Of a DNA stretch of 64,000 bases, positions 63,642-64,000 are shown piece after piece (within the stretch, counting starts at the first letter, position 1; each line of letters begins with the position of its first letter). Under the pieces are notes generated by a model that saw only the letters and a list, made by a program, of their open reading frames with translations, was not told where the DNA came from and did no database searches. The stretch covers positions 62,001 to 126,000 of the forward strand of contig CAVUYY010000011.1 in NCBI GenBank assembly GCA_963745775.1, given 5' to 3'. The position numbers and the translations under genes are program-made. Origin of the DNA: Gaiellasilicea sp963745775 (lineage in GTDB: Bacteria > Actinomycetota > Thermoleophilia > Gaiellales > Gaiellaceae).

Positions 63642-63670
63642 CGTGTCCGAGGGACTGTCCCTGGGACACG
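63642..63670. repeat. 29-base palindrome between convergent genes
   Basis: 14-base arms with one mismatch flank a central T at 63656; the inner part is GGGAC-T-GTCCC, with outer CGTGTCC/GGACACG. It is the third member of the family at 29109 and 41395, again just after a gene's stop and before a convergent gene end. Confidence 0.7.
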
Positions 63671-63694
63671 TCCATTTCCGACAGCCCGAGGCGT

Positions 63695-64000
63695 TCACTC
63701 GAGCTCGAGCCGCTCGATCCTGGCGCTGCCGTCGTCGTCGAGGTCGACGACCACGTAGACCGGGCCGCTCGCCAGCGCTCGCTCGATCTCCCTGGCGCGG
63801 CCTGCGCTCGCGAAGTACGTCTCGATCCCGTACTCGACCTCCACCTCGGTGCCGGCGTCGGCGTCGCGGCGCGCGCGTCCGCAGATCGCCTCCCTGCCCC
63901 CGGGCAGCCCGGCGACGGCGGAGCCACCCCGCCATTCGTCGCCCGTCTCGCGCAACGGGGTGCAGATCCGGTCGCCTCGCGCGACGTCGAAGTTGACCGG
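63695..64000 (-). CDS. Unknown protein, C-terminal part, running off the right edge
   Basis: About 101 residues are visible: VNFDVARGDRICTPLRETGD, GGREAICGRARRDADAGTEV, EVEYGIETYFASAGRAREIE and ALASGPVYVVVDLDDDGSAR. The open frame continues past the window, so the start is not here. A GDYxxL-like DUF is possible, but no family is recognised. The end at 63695 faces the palindrome and the glycerate kinase gene. Confidence 0.5.
   Translation of the reverse strand, partial: PVNFDVARGDRICTPLRETGDEWRGGSAVAGLPGGREAICGRARRDADAGTEVEVEYGIETYFASAGRAREIERALASGPVYVVVDLDDDGSARIERLELE

Overview
The window is GC-rich (about 70%) bacterial DNA packed with genes, most of which overlap the next by 4 bases (GTGA, ATGA, TTGA). 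A complete cofC-cofD-npdG-cofE operon for coenzyme F420, a short ferrochelatase of the actinobacterial type, a TetR-regulated DHA2 exporter and frequent GTG/TTG starts point to an actinobacterium. Thermoleophilia (Gaiellales/Solirubrobacterales) is my best guess, but this is inference only. No rRNA, tRNA, CRISPR array or insertion sequence was seen.

About 0-41 kb and 46-51 kb form a large surface-glycan region. At 0-9.5 kb there are two methyltransferases, three glycosyltransferases, a transketolase and a convergent ABC exporter pair with a degenerate ATPase. From 26.1 kb down to 9.45 kb runs one long minus-strand operon: polyprenol-phosphate-type GT2, NAD-dependent epimerase, ATP-grasp, DegT aminotransferase, flippase-like protein, a 966-residue GT2/membrane fusion, GT4, O-antigen ligase-like, GT4, GDP-mannose dehydratase-like, NeuB, SDR, aldehyde dehydrogenase, NeuA. 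This suggests synthesis, activation and assembly of a nonulosonate-containing and deoxysugar-containing polymer. From 26 to 34 kb lie a membrane protein with a UbiA prenyltransferase, two DUF402 proteins, an MFS exporter with its TetR regulator, a second aminotransferase/epimerase pair and two subtilisin-inhibitor-like proteins. From 34 to 41 kb there is an ATP-grasp/deacetylase/ATP-grasp module, a DrrAB-like ABC transporter, a glycosyltransferase and a Wzx-like flippase.

From 45.45 kb down to about 41.4 kb is a Tro/Znu-type metal ABC operon (binding protein, ATPase, two permeases that both seem to carry a DtxR-like helix-turn-helix tail). A divergent ArsR-type regulator and a near-perfect palindrome sit over its start codon. 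From 46 to 55 kb come a GT39-like membrane enzyme, a WecA/CapD-like fusion, and a Wzm/Wzt exporter pair split by hemE-hemH. The right end has a PHP/PolX-like protein, the F420 operon, an FAD amine-oxidase-like protein, a VOC protein, gamma-glutamyltransferase and glycerate 2-kinase.

Two features cut across the annotation. First, many genes contain single-base frameshifts, very dense at 0.1-8 kb and 41.8-45.4 kb, which look more like unpolished sequence than decay. Second, there are two families of small palindromes: a 29-33 base family at three junctions at gene 3' ends, and an AT-rich family lying inside two coding regions of the glycan operon.
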